Part shown: positions 16,201 to 24,683 of the stretch, piece by piece
Numbering within the stretch: position 1 is the stretch's first letter
How the letters are laid out: each line of letters opens with the position of its first letter
NCBI RefSeq assembly: GCF_019799945.1
Contig: NZ_JABGCH010000001.1
Span: forward strand, 353,386-417,385
Source of the DNA: Modestobacter marinus
GTDB taxonomy: Bacteria > Actinomycetota > Actinomycetes > Mycobacteriales > Geodermatophilaceae
DNA: 64,000 bases
Direction: 5' to 3'
The notes under the pieces: model-generated
Seen by the model: the letters and a program-made list of their open reading frames with translations, nothing else
Told to the model about the DNA's origin: nothing
Databases searched by the model: none
Position numbers and translations under genes: made by a program

Positions 16201-18903
16201 TCAGGCGTCCTGGCGGAGGACGGTGGCCGGGTCGGCCCGGTCGGCGGCGCGCTGCGCGTAGAGCGCCGCGAGCGTCGCGACGGCGAGGACGACGACGGCG
16301 CTGCTCGCCACGGCCGCCCACGGCAGGTCGAGCAGCGGGGTCGGCGGCCGCAGCAGGTCGACGTCCAGCCGCCGGTACACCAGCGCCACCGCGGCGGCGG
16401 CGAGCACGCTCCCGAGCACCAGCCCGGGAACCGCCACCCCGGCGAGCTCGGCCACCAGCGACCGCAGGTGCGCGGTGCGGGCCAGCCCCAGCCGGCGGGC
16501 CATCACGTAGCCCGAGACGCGGCTGCGGGTGCGCGCCTCCAGGTACAGCAGCAGGCCGCCGACGGCGATCACCCCGACGAACACGGCCAGCGCCGAGAGG
16601 TAGCCGAAGGTCCAGGTGATGCCGAGGAAGTTCGCGTTGGTCTGGACGAGCCCCGGCTCGATCTGCCGGCTCACCCGGCCGCCGGCGTCGACCAGGGCGT
16701 CGATCGCCGGCCCGGCCGGGCCGTTGGTCCAGATCTCGGCGACCGGTGCGGCCCCGGCGGTGCGCTGCACGTCCGGCAGGCGGTCGGCGGCCACCAGCAC
16801 CACCGGTCCGGCGCTGCGGTCGCCCGGCAGCACGCGGGCCTGGGCGACCACCTCCGCGGGCACCGGCAGCCGGCCCAGCCGCAGGTCCGGGTCGCCGGCC
16901 GGCAGGCCGGCGGCGACCACGGGGACCCGGCCGTCCACCGCCGGGCCGTCGAGGGCGGCGACGAGGTCGGCCAGCGGCTCGTCGGCGAAGGAGTCGTCCC
17001 AGAACGCCGTCCCCGCGAACGTGTCGGGGTCGACGGCGAGCACCTGGACGTCGGTCCGGCGTCCCTCGGTGGCCGCGCTGCCCACGTAGCGCACCACGTA
17101 GGTGCCCACCGCGGCGATGGCCGGGGTGGGCGCGAACCGGGAGACCGAGGTGACCGCCCGGGTGGCACCGATCTGCACGCCGACCTTGGCGTCCAGGGTC
17201 GCCTGGGAGCTCGCCGTCAGGGTCGCGGTGTACCCGAGGACGGCGACCGGCAGGGTCACCGCGACCAGCAGCGTCGCCGTGGCCGGGCGGGCGGCGGCCA
17301 GCCGGTTGACGGCGAGGAAGACCGCGGGCGAGCGGCGCCCGGCCCACCGGCGCAGCCGCGGCAGCAGCGCGGTCAGCAGCCGGCCCAGCAGCACGGCCGC
17401 CCCCGCCGTGGCCAGGAGGGGGAAGGCGACCAGCAGTCCGTTGACCTGGGCGACGCCGCCCTCGCTGACGACGGCGTCCCGGTCCTGCAGGAGCACCCAG
17501 CACCAGACGGCCGCGCCCAGCAGCGCCAGCTCCCAGGGCACCCGGGCCGGCCAGTGCGGGCCGTGCCCCAGCGGCCGCTCGGCCGTGCTGCGGGCCCGGA
17601 GCCCGGCGACGACGGCGGCTGCCCCCAGCCCGACGACGAACGCGGCGACCCCGGCCCAGCCGGCGGCCGTCGTCGCCGACGGATCGAGGTCGTCGGCCGG
17701 ACCGAGGGCCGCGATCAGCAGCCGGGACGCCGCCCAGCCCAGCGCGGCGCCGGCCAGCGCGGGCACCCCGAGCTCCAGCGCCGCCTTGCCGGCCAGCGGC
17801 ACCGGCCCGACGCCGCGGGCGGCCAGCAGCCGCACCTCGGCGGCCCGGCGGTCGGCCCAGAAGCTTCCGGCCGCGGCCACGAGCACCACGGCGAGCAGCG
17901 CGCCCGCCACCGCCACCGGGACCACCGGCCCGCGCAGACCGGACGCGATCCGCTGCCCGCCGGCCAGCGCGGCAGCGAGCCGGTCGTCGACCCCGCCGCC
18001 GGTCCACGTCGGCGGGGGAGCGGCGGTCGCGGCGGTCAGCGCCCGGTGCTCCTCGGCGAGCAGTTCCCGCGTGCGGGCGGCGGTCAGGGACGCGGCGTCG
18101 GTGGGCACCTGCTCGACCACGGTGAGGAACCCGGCGCCGACGGCGACGCGGTGGAACGTCGCCTCGTCGGTGGCCAGCGCCAGCGCCGGCGGGGGGACGT
18201 CGCTGGAGGCCCGGTTCAGGAAGAGGTCGTCCCAGTCGCACCAGTAGGCGCCGGGATCGGTCTCGAACAGGTCGGTGTAGATGCCGGTGACGGGGACCGG
18301 CACCCCGGACAGCATGATCTCCTCGCCGACGGCGGCGTCCGCGGCCGCGGCGTAGGAGGCCGGCAGCCACACGCCCGGGCCGGGGGTGGAGTCCAGCACC
18401 TCGACCCGGCGGGTGACGTCGGGCCGCCACAGCATGGTGGCCGGCTGGCTCACCGCCTCCCCGGACGGCGACCGGACGAGCATCCCCGACTGCTGGTTGC
18501 CGCTCGCGCCCAGCGCCCGGTCGACCAGCAGCACGCGCCGGCTCTCCCGGCCCTGCGCGGCCCAGCCCCGCCGGAGCGCGTCGGCGTCGGCGGCGACCTG
18601 CTGCGGAGTCCGGCCGGTCAGGCCGCTGAGGCTCCCGCCGGTCGTCTGCCAGCCGGCCTCGGCGCACTGCGGCGCGAGCTGCTGCTGCAGCGCGGCGGAG
18701 CGGGCCGAGGAGAGGAACAGCGGCGCGGAGGCCAGCGCGCAGGCGAGGACCGCGGTGGTGACCACGACCGCGACCACCGCGGCCGGCTGCCGCAGCCCGA
18801 GCAGCGGCGCGCGGGTCCAGGGCGCCAGCCGCCACAGGGCGGCCCGCCGTCCTCCGGACCCCGCCGTCGTCCCGCTCCGCCGCAGGCGGGTCAGCTCGCT
18901 CAC
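16201..18903 (-). CDS. FtsX/MacB-type ABC transporter permease
   Basis: A 900-residue permease from GTG 18903, overlapping the upstream ATPase stop by four bases. One membrane segment at the N-terminus (about 30-55) is followed by a ~270-residue extracytoplasmic domain, then two blocks of three to four segments separated by a second large periplasmic-type domain (DVQVLAVDPDTFAGT...). The end, YAQRAADRADPATVLRQDA, is the typical FtsX-family C-terminus. It is encoded with two ATPases, so a lipoprotein or lipid-substrate mechanotransducer is likely; substrate unknown. Confidence 0.85.
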   Translation of the reverse strand: MSELTRLRRSGTTAGSGGRRAALWRLAPWTRAPLLGLRQPAAVVAVVVTTAVLACALASAPLFLSSARSAALQQQLAPQCAEAGWQTTGGSLSGLTGRTPQQVAADADALRRGWAAQGRESRRVLLVDRALGASGNQQSGMLVRSPSGEAVSQPATMLWRPDVTRRVEVLDSTPGPGVWLPASYAAAADAAVGEEIMLSGVPVPVTGIYTDLFETDPGAYWCDWDDLFLNRASSDVPPPALALATDEATFHRVAVGAGFLTVVEQVPTDAASLTAARTRELLAEEHRALTAATAAPPPTWTGGGVDDRLAAALAGGQRIASGLRGPVVPVAVAGALLAVVLVAAAGSFWADRRAAEVRLLAARGVGPVPLAGKAALELGVPALAGAALGWAASRLLIAALGPADDLDPSATTAAGWAGVAAFVVGLGAAAVVAGLRARSTAERPLGHGPHWPARVPWELALLGAAVWCWVLLQDRDAVVSEGGVAQVNGLLVAFPLLATAGAAVLLGRLLTALLPRLRRWAGRRSPAVFLAVNRLAAARPATATLLVAVTLPVAVLGYTATLTASSQATLDAKVGVQIGATRAVTSVSRFAPTPAIAAVGTYVVRYVGSAATEGRRTDVQVLAVDPDTFAGTAFWDDSFADEPLADLVAALDGPAVDGRVPVVAAGLPAGDPDLRLGRLPVPAEVVAQARVLPGDRSAGPVVLVAADRLPDVQRTAGAAPVAEIWTNGPAGPAIDALVDAGGRVSRQIEPGLVQTNANFLGITWTFGYLSALAVFVGVIAVGGLLLYLEARTRSRVSGYVMARRLGLARTAHLRSLVAELAGVAVPGLVLGSVLAAAAVALVYRRLDVDLLRPPTPLLDLPWAAVASSAVVVLAVATLAALYAQRAADRADPATVLRQDA

Positions 18904-19568
18904 CGCGGCGGGCCCTCGGTGATCCGCCCGTCGCGCATCGACAGCACCCGGTCGGCGCGCGCCCAGGCGATCTCGTCGTGCGTGGCCACCAGCACCGCGG
19001 CGCCGTCCCGGGCGGCGCCGGTGACGGCGTCCAGCAGCCGGTCGGCGGAGCCGCGGTCCTGGTGGGCGGTGGGCTCGTCGGCCAGCAGCACGCCCGGGCG
19101 GAGCAGCAGCGCGCGGGCGACCTCGGCCCGCTGCTGCTCGCCGAGGGAGGCCTGGTGGGGGTAGCGGTCGGCGAGGTGGTCGAGGCCGAAGTCGGCCAGC
19201 AGGGCGGAGGCGCGTTCCCGCTCGGCGGCAGCGGTGCCGCGCAGTCGGGCGGGGAGCAGCACGTTGTCCAGCAGGCTCAGGTCGGCGACCAGGCCCAGCG
19301 CCTGGGGGACGAGTGCCAGCTCGGGCCAGCCGAGCGTGTCCGGACGGCGGTCGGCCGGCCACCCGCGGTACGCCAGCCGGCCGGCGTCGGCGGTCTCCCA
19401 GCCGCACAGCAGGGCCAGCAGCGTGCTCTTGCCCGAGCCCGACGGCCCGACCAGCGCCACGAACTCCCCGGCGGCCACGGCCAGGTCGGCCCCGGCCAGG
19501 GCGAGGACGGTCTCGGCGTCGCGCCGGTACCGCTTCACGAGACCGGTGCCGGTGAACCCGCCGGTCAC
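18900..19568 (-). CDS. ABC transporter ATP-binding protein (FtsX partner 1)
   Basis: A 222-residue ATPase from GTG 19568. Walker A is GPSGSGKST (about residues 40-48), the signature is degenerate, SLGEQQRAEVARA, and Walker B reads VLLADEPTA; the H-loop is ATHDE. A LolD/MacB-type arrangement. It is the middle gene of a three-gene unit held together by GTGA overlaps on both sides. Having two different ATPases for one large FtsX permease suggests an asymmetric complex. Confidence 0.87.
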   Translation of the reverse strand: MTGGFTGTGLVKRYRRDAETVLALAGADLAVAAGEFVALVGPSGSGKSTLLALLCGWETADAGRLAYRGWPADRRPDTLGWPELALVPQALGLVADLSLLDNVLLPARLRGTAAAERERASALLADFGLDHLADRYPHQASLGEQQRAEVARALLLRPGVLLADEPTAHQDRGSADRLLDAVTGAARDGAAVLVATHDEIAWARADRVLSMRDGRITEGPPR

Positions 19569-20311
19569 CCCTCCACCAGCCGGCCGTGGTCGAGGCGGAC
19601 GAAGCCGTCGGCGATCGCCATCACCCGGGGGTCGTGCGAGGAGAGCACGAAGCCGACGCCGCTCGCGGCGAGGTCCTCCATCGCCACCAGCACCCGCTCG
19701 GCGGCTGCGGTGTCGAGCTCGGCCGTCGGCTCGTCGGCCACCACCAGCGCTGGGTCGCCGACGACGCCGCAGGCCACGGCGAGGCGCTGCTGCTCGCCGC
19801 CGGAGAGCTGGGCGGGGTGGTGGTCGGCCCGGGCGTGCAGGCCCAGCCGGTCGAGCAGCGCCAGCGCCGCGTCGGTCGTCACCGGGGCGCCGCGCAGCTG
19901 GGCCGCCAGGCGGACCTGGGCCACCGCGTCGAGGTAGGGGAGCAGGTTCTCCCCGGGCCGCTGGAACAGGTAGGCGACCTCGCGCCGGCGCAGTCGGCGG
20001 CGCGCCCGCGCACCCAGCCGGTCCACCCGCTGCCCGGCGACGAGCACCTCGCCGCGGTCGGGGGAGTCGATGCAGGCCAGCAGCCGCAGCAGTGAGGACT
20101 TGCCCGAGCCGGACGGGCCGACCACGACGGTGACCCGGGCCCGGGGGACGGCCAGCGTGACGTCGTCGAGCGCGGTCACCGACTCGGTCGCCGTCCGGTA
20201 GGTCTTGCCGACGCCCCGGCACGCCGCGGCCGGGGTCAGGTCGGCCGGAGCGGCGAAGACGGGGGCGGCCAGCGGGTCGTCGGCCAGGCGGAACCCCTCG
20301 GGACCGGTCAT
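19565..20311 (-). CDS. ABC transporter ATP-binding protein (FtsX partner 2)
   Basis: A 248-residue ATPase, first gene of the operon. Walker A GPSGSGKSS (about residues 64-72), canonical signature LSGGEQQRLAVA, Walker B LVVADEPTAELD and H-loop SSHDPR. Compared with the second ATPase its signature is canonical. An N-terminal extension of about 30 residues precedes the ABC core (CRGVGKTYRT). It starts at ATG 20311, with 90 bases to the convergent end of the FAD gene. Confidence 0.87.
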   Translation of the reverse strand: MTGPEGFRLADDPLAAPVFAAPADLTPAAACRGVGKTYRTATESVTALDDVTLAVPRARVTVVVGPSGSGKSSLLRLLACIDSPDRGEVLVAGQRVDRLGARARRRLRRREVAYLFQRPGENLLPYLDAVAQVRLAAQLRGAPVTTDAALALLDRLGLHARADHHPAQLSGGEQQRLAVACGVVGDPALVVADEPTAELDTAAAERVLVAMEDLAASGVGFVLSSHDPRVMAIADGFVRLDHGRLVEG

Positions 20312-20401
20312 CGAGCGGAGCTTAGGACCTGCGCCGGTCAGCTCCCGGCAACGCGACGTCGCCGGTCAGGACCGCCGGCCCGTCGGGACGAGCCGGGTCC
20401 G

Positions 20402-21358
20402 TCAGCTCAGGGCGGCCGCGAGCGCCGAGCCGAGGGCGTCGCCGGACCGCCAGGCAGCCTCCACCTTCGACGGCGCGGACCAGCCGTCGCCGCAGAGGCC
20501 GATGCCCTCCTCGAGCGCGAACGGCGCCTCCCGGGGCGCCGTGGGACGGGCGTGGCTCCACCGGTGCACGTGGGTCCAGGCCGGCTCCTCGGCGATCCCG
20601 AGCAGTCCGCGCACCGCCGCGGCCACCTCGGGCCCGGCGGCACCGGGATCGTCGAGGTGACGGACGGCGAACGCGGCGATGGTGTGGGCCACGAGCACGG
20701 GCGCGCCGTCGCCACGCCGATCGCCGTCGTCCGCGAGCCACTCCAGCACCGGGTGGTCGTGCACGAAGGCGCCGTGCAGGTCCGCCGGCCACTGCCGGGC
20801 CGACCAGCCCAGCGCGACGGCCAGGGCTGGCTGCCAGGAGCCGGGGTCGAGCGCCCGAGCCACGAGGGCGTCGGGTGCGAGCAGCCGCGCGGCCTGCGGG
20901 TCGGGCATCGCGAGGACCACCGCGCCGACCGGCACCGTGTCGACGGTGGGACCTGCGGTCACGGCGGTCACCGTGCGCTCCTGCTCGACGTCCAGTCCGC
21001 GCGCGAGGTCGACGACCAGGCTGCGCAGCCCGCCGGGCGTGCCGTACCGCAGCGGGCCGGTGGTGGTCCGCTCCAGCCCGTCGGGGCTGGCGACGGCGAA
21101 CGTGTCGGTCCAGGGGCCGGCCAGCCCCCGCCGGACCCAGTCCGCCACCACCGGCTCGAACGGGGAGCCCGGGGAGACGGTCAGGTACGAGGCGCCGAGG
21201 TCGACCGGTCGCCCGGCCAGTGTCCGGCCGCCCATCCGCCCCCCGGGACGGCGGCCCCGGTCGACCACCGTCACGGGCACCCCGGCCGCCGCGAGGACCC
21301 GGGCACAGGCGACGCCCGAGATGCCGGCGCCCACCACCGTCGTCGTCCCGTTGCCCAC
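20402..21358 (-). CDS. FAD-dependent amine oxidase/renalase-like protein
   Basis: A 318-residue flavoprotein. The dinucleotide fold is at the N-terminus (VVGAGISGVACARVLAAAGVPVTVVDRGRRPGGRM), which includes the amine-oxidase-type GGRM motif. The C-terminus has LCGDGWSAPSKVEAAWRSGDALGSAL, which closes around FAD. This matches short NAD(P)/FAD-dependent oxidoreductases related to renalase. Start is GTG 21358. It diverges from the TrmH-type gene. Substrate unknown. Confidence 0.85.
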   Translation of the reverse strand: MGNGTTTVVGAGISGVACARVLAAAGVPVTVVDRGRRPGGRMGGRTLAGRPVDLGASYLTVSPGSPFEPVVADWVRRGLAGPWTDTFAVASPDGLERTTTGPLRYGTPGGLRSLVVDLARGLDVEQERTVTAVTAGPTVDTVPVGAVVLAMPDPQAARLLAPDALVARALDPGSWQPALAVALGWSARQWPADLHGAFVHDHPVLEWLADDGDRRGDGAPVLVAHTIAAFAVRHLDDPGAAGPEVAAAVRGLLGIAEEPAWTHVHRWSHARPTAPREAPFALEEGIGLCGDGWSAPSKVEAAWRSGDALGSALAAALS

Positions 21359-21420
21359 GCCTCCGATCCTCCGGGTCCCCGTCCGGTACCGCCTGCCGGG
21401 CGACGGGGATGATCGTCGGC

Positions 21421-22230
21421 GTGCCCGTCGAGCCCGAGCTGATCACCGACCCGGGCGACGAGCGGGTCGCCGACTTCCGCGACCTGGTCGCCGGGGACCG
21501 CCGGCCCGGCACGGAGCGGGGCACCGGACCGGTCATCGTGGAGGGCGTGCCGGCCGTGCAGCGGCTGCTGGCCTCGCCGTACCGGGTGCGCGCCGTGTTC
21601 GGCGTCCCGGGCCGGGTGGCCGCGCTGGACCTGCCCGACGGCGTCCGGGCCTACGAGGCGGACAAGTGGGTGGTCTCCGACGTCCTCGGCTTCCGGCTCA
21701 CCCGGGGCGTGGTGGCCTCGGCCGACCGCCGCCCGCCCGCCGACCTGGCCGAGCTGCTGGCCGGGCCGGACCCCGCCGCACCGCGGCGGCTGGCCGTGCT
21801 CGAGGCGCTCAACGACCACGAGAACCTCGGCTCCATCGCCCGCTCCGCGGTCGCGCTGGGGGTCGACGGGCTGCTGCTGGACCCGCAGTGCGCCGATCCG
21901 CTGTACCGGCGGGCGGTGCGGGTCTCGATGGGCCACGTGCTGGCACTGCCGTTCGCCGTCCTGCCGGACTGGCCCGGCGGCCTGGCCCGCCTGCACGAGG
22001 CCGGCTACCTCACCGTGGCGCTCACCCCGGCCGCGGACGCCGTCGACCTCGCCGCGGTCGACCCGGGGGCGCACCCGCGCACCGCCGTCCTGCTGGGTGC
22101 GGAGGGGCCGGGGCTGACCCCCGAGGCGCAGGCCGCCGCGCGGGTGCGGGCGCGGATCCCGATGAGCAGCGGTGTGGACTCCCTCGGCGTGGCCGCCGCG
22201 GCCGCGATCGCCTTCGCGTCCCTGCGGTGA
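21421..22230 (+). CDS. TrmH/SpoU-family RNA 2'-O-methyltransferase
   Basis: A 269-residue SPOUT methyltransferase. Motif 1 is NDHENLGSIARSA, motif 2 LLGAEGPGL, and motif 3 IPMSSGVDSLGVAAAAAIA, which together form the knotted SAM site. An N-terminal substrate-binding domain (VEGVPAVQRLLASPYRVRAVFG) is present. It modifies a ribose in tRNA or rRNA; the target base cannot be told. GTG 21421 is chosen because GATGAT at 21408-21413 forms a leaderless -10 overlapping the alternative ATG 21409. Confidence 0.88.
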   Translation: MPVEPELITDPGDERVADFRDLVAGDRRPGTERGTGPVIVEGVPAVQRLLASPYRVRAVFGVPGRVAALDLPDGVRAYEADKWVVSDVLGFRLTRGVVASADRRPPADLAELLAGPDPAAPRRLAVLEALNDHENLGSIARSAVALGVDGLLLDPQCADPLYRRAVRVSMGHVLALPFAVLPDWPGGLARLHEAGYLTVALTPAADAVDLAAVDPGAHPRTAVLLGAEGPGLTPEAQAAARVRARIPMSSGVDSLGVAAAAAIAFASLR

Positions 22231-22233
22231 CCG

Positions 22234-22707
22234 TCAGCCGCGGAGGGAGAGCCGGGCCAGCGCGGCGCGCGCCTGCTCGGCGGACTGGGGGTGGCACATC
22301 AGGTCGTACCGCCCGGCCACCACCTGGCTGGTGCTGGTGAAGTCGCGCTGGCCGCGGGTGGCCGAGTAGCCGACCGCGCCGAACACCGCACCGAACACCA
22401 GGCCGATGAGCAGGCCGGTGACGACCGACCCGACCCAGCTGCTGCCGTCGGGGGCGAAGATGCCGAGCAGCAGGCCGACGAACAGACCGAACCAGGCGCC
22501 GCTGGCGGCACCCGCGCCGATCGCCCGGCCCCAGCTGAGCCGGCCGGTGACCCGCTCGACCATCCGCAGGTCGCTGCCGATGATCGTCACGTTCTCGACC
22601 GGGAACTTCTCGTCGGACAGGAAGTCGACCGCTCGCTGGGCCTGCTGGTAGTTCTCGTAGGAACCCACCTGCACGCCACCGAGCGGCATGGACACCGAAG
22701 CTGACAC
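22234..22707 (-). CDS. general stress protein 17M-like membrane protein
   Basis: A 157-residue protein from GTG 22707 with GGAGA six bases upstream; ATG 22689 is an alternative. The N-terminal part (VGSYENYQQAQRAVDFLSDEKFPVENVTIIGSDL) is the general-stress-protein 17M/YflT-type domain. A glycine-rich hydrophobic hairpin follows (GAGAASGAWFGLFVGLLLGIFAP and VVTGLLIGLVFGAVFGAVGY). Such proteins are common in actinobacteria and linked to stress responses; biochemical role unknown. It converges with the methyltransferase gene. Confidence 0.82.
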   Translation of the reverse strand: MSASVSMPLGGVQVGSYENYQQAQRAVDFLSDEKFPVENVTIIGSDLRMVERVTGRLSWGRAIGAGAASGAWFGLFVGLLLGIFAPDGSSWVGSVVTGLLIGLVFGAVFGAVGYSATRGQRDFTSTSQVVAGRYDLMCHPQSAEQARAALARLSLRG

Positions 22708-22802
22708 GTCTGTCTCCGTTCCACGGGTGTGGCGGAACGACCGGAGGACCCGGCCGTCGCCCTGTCACCTCGAACGATCTCCGGGAAGGCGCTGTTCCAC
22801 CG

Positions 22803-24683
22803 TCAGACCAGGCTGTCGACCCAGGCGCGGTGCAGGTCGGCGAACCGGCCGTCCCCGCCCACCAGCTCGGCCGGCGGGCCGTCCTCGACGATCCGCCCGG
22901 CGTCCATCACCAGCACCCGGTCGGCGATCTCCACGGTGGACAGCCGGTGGGCGATGATCAGCGCGGTCCGGTCGGCCAGCAGCGTCTGCAGCGCCCGCTG
23001 CACCAGCCGCTCGCTGGGCACGTCGAGGGAGCTGGTGGCCTCGTCGAGCACCAGCACCGCCGGGTCGGCGAGGAACGCGCGGGCGAAGCTGACCAGCTGC
23101 CGCTGCCCGGCCGACAGCCGCCCGCCGCGCTTGCGCACGTCGGTGTCGTAGCCGTCGGGCAGCGCCCGGATGAAGGTGTCCGCGCCGATCGCCCGGGCCG
23201 CGGCCTCGATGTCCGCGCGGGCGGCGGCGGGCCGGCCGAAGGAGATGTTGTCCGCGATCGAGCCGGAGAACAGGAAGCTCTCCTGGGTCACCATCACCAC
23301 GGCCCGCCGCAGGTCGGCGTCGGCGACCCGGTGCAGCGGCACGCCGTCGAGCCGGACCTCGCCCTCCAGCGGGTCGTGGAAGCGGGCCGCCAGCCGGGCC
23401 AGGGTCGACTTGCCGGCCCCGGTGACGCCGACGAGCGCCACGGTCTGCCCGGCCGGGATCGTCACGTCCAGCCCCGGCAGCACCGTCGCCCCGCCGTAGC
23501 CGAAGCGCACGCCGTGGAAGACCAGCTCGCCGGCCGCGCCCCGCAGCGGCACCGGGTCGGCCGGCTCGGGCACCGTCGAGCGCTCCTCCAGCACCCCGGA
23601 GAGCTTCTCCAGCGCCGCGTTCGCCGACTGGTAGCTGTTGTAGAAGATCGCGATGTCCTGCAGCGGGTCGAAGAACCGGCGCAGGTACAGCAGGAACGAC
23701 ACCAGGACGCCGACCGCCAGGTCGCCGTCCATCACCCGCAGCGCGCCGTAGCCGAGCACCGCGACGGTGACCAGGTTGCCGATCAGCGTCACCGCCGGCA
23801 TGAACACCGCCACCAGCCAGAAGGCCCGGTGGTGGGCCTGCCGGTTGTCCTCGTTCAGCGCGGCGTGCAGACGGTCGTTGCGGTCCTCCCGGCGGAACGC
23901 CTGCACCGCGCGGATGCCGCCGAAGGTCTCGGTGAACTGCACGATCAGCGCGGCGACGGTCTGCCGGGTGCGCCGGTAGGCGATCGTCGAGCTGCGCTGG
24001 AACCAGCGGCCGAGCAGGAACAGCAGCGGGAAGCCCAGCAGCGCGACCAGCCCCAGCGGCAGGTCGAGCACGAGCAGCACGACGCCGATGGTGAGCACGC
24101 TGAACAGCGCGGTCAGCAGCCCGTCGAGCCCCTCGTCGAGCAGCTCGGCGAGCGCCTCGACATCGCTGGTCAGCCGGCTGATCGTCTTCCCCGAGGTGTA
24201 CCGCTCGTGGAAGGACAGCGGCAGCTGCTGGACGTGCCGGAACACCCGCCGCCGCAGGGTCAGCAGCACCTCCTGCCCGACCCGGCCGGAGCCCATCAGG
24301 AACACGTAGCGCAGCCCGGTGTCGGTCAGCGCGGCGCCGACCATCGCCAGGGTCACCCACACCAGCGGCTGTGCGCCTCCCCACCCGCCCGAGCCGTCCA
24401 GCAGCGCCGGGACGGCGGAGTCGATGCCGACCCCGACGAGGAACGGCCCGGCCAGCCAGGCCATGTTCTGCGCGGTGAGCACGGCCAGCAGCGCCCACAG
24501 CGCGCGGCGGTGCGGACGCAGCAGCTCGCCGAGCAGGCGCCGGGACCGGCCGCGCAGGAAGGAGCTCGCCGAGGCGCTGAGCTCGTCGGTGTCCTCGGTG
24601 GCGACGCCCCGCCAGTCGGCGTGCGCGTCGGCCGGCGCGCCGTGCCCCGTGGTCACGGCCGCACCGGTGCCGGGCGTGGTCAT
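22803..24683 (-). CDS. heterodimeric ABC exporter subunit, canonical nucleotide site
   Basis: A 626-residue fused membrane-ATPase half transporter with six membrane segments (about residues 60-340). The ATPase has Walker A GVTGAGKST, Q-loop VMVTQES, signature LSAGQRQL, Walker B VLVLDEATSSLD with the catalytic Glu, and H-loop IAHRLST. The partner gene ends within its start (ATGA overlap). The signature deviates (LSAGQ). Together with the partner's altered Walker B this marks an asymmetric heterodimer of the TM287/288 or Rv1272c/Rv1273c type, exporting lipids or drugs. Confidence 0.9.
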   Translation of the reverse strand: MTTPGTGAAVTTGHGAPADAHADWRGVATEDTDELSASASSFLRGRSRRLLGELLRPHRRALWALLAVLTAQNMAWLAGPFLVGVGIDSAVPALLDGSGGWGGAQPLVWVTLAMVGAALTDTGLRYVFLMGSGRVGQEVLLTLRRRVFRHVQQLPLSFHERYTSGKTISRLTSDVEALAELLDEGLDGLLTALFSVLTIGVVLLVLDLPLGLVALLGFPLLFLLGRWFQRSSTIAYRRTRQTVAALIVQFTETFGGIRAVQAFRREDRNDRLHAALNEDNRQAHHRAFWLVAVFMPAVTLIGNLVTVAVLGYGALRVMDGDLAVGVLVSFLLYLRRFFDPLQDIAIFYNSYQSANAALEKLSGVLEERSTVPEPADPVPLRGAAGELVFHGVRFGYGGATVLPGLDVTIPAGQTVALVGVTGAGKSTLARLAARFHDPLEGEVRLDGVPLHRVADADLRRAVVMVTQESFLFSGSIADNISFGRPAAARADIEAAARAIGADTFIRALPDGYDTDVRKRGGRLSAGQRQLVSFARAFLADPAVLVLDEATSSLDVPSERLVQRALQTLLADRTALIIAHRLSTVEIADRVLVMDAGRIVEDGPPAELVGGDGRFADLHRAWVDSLV

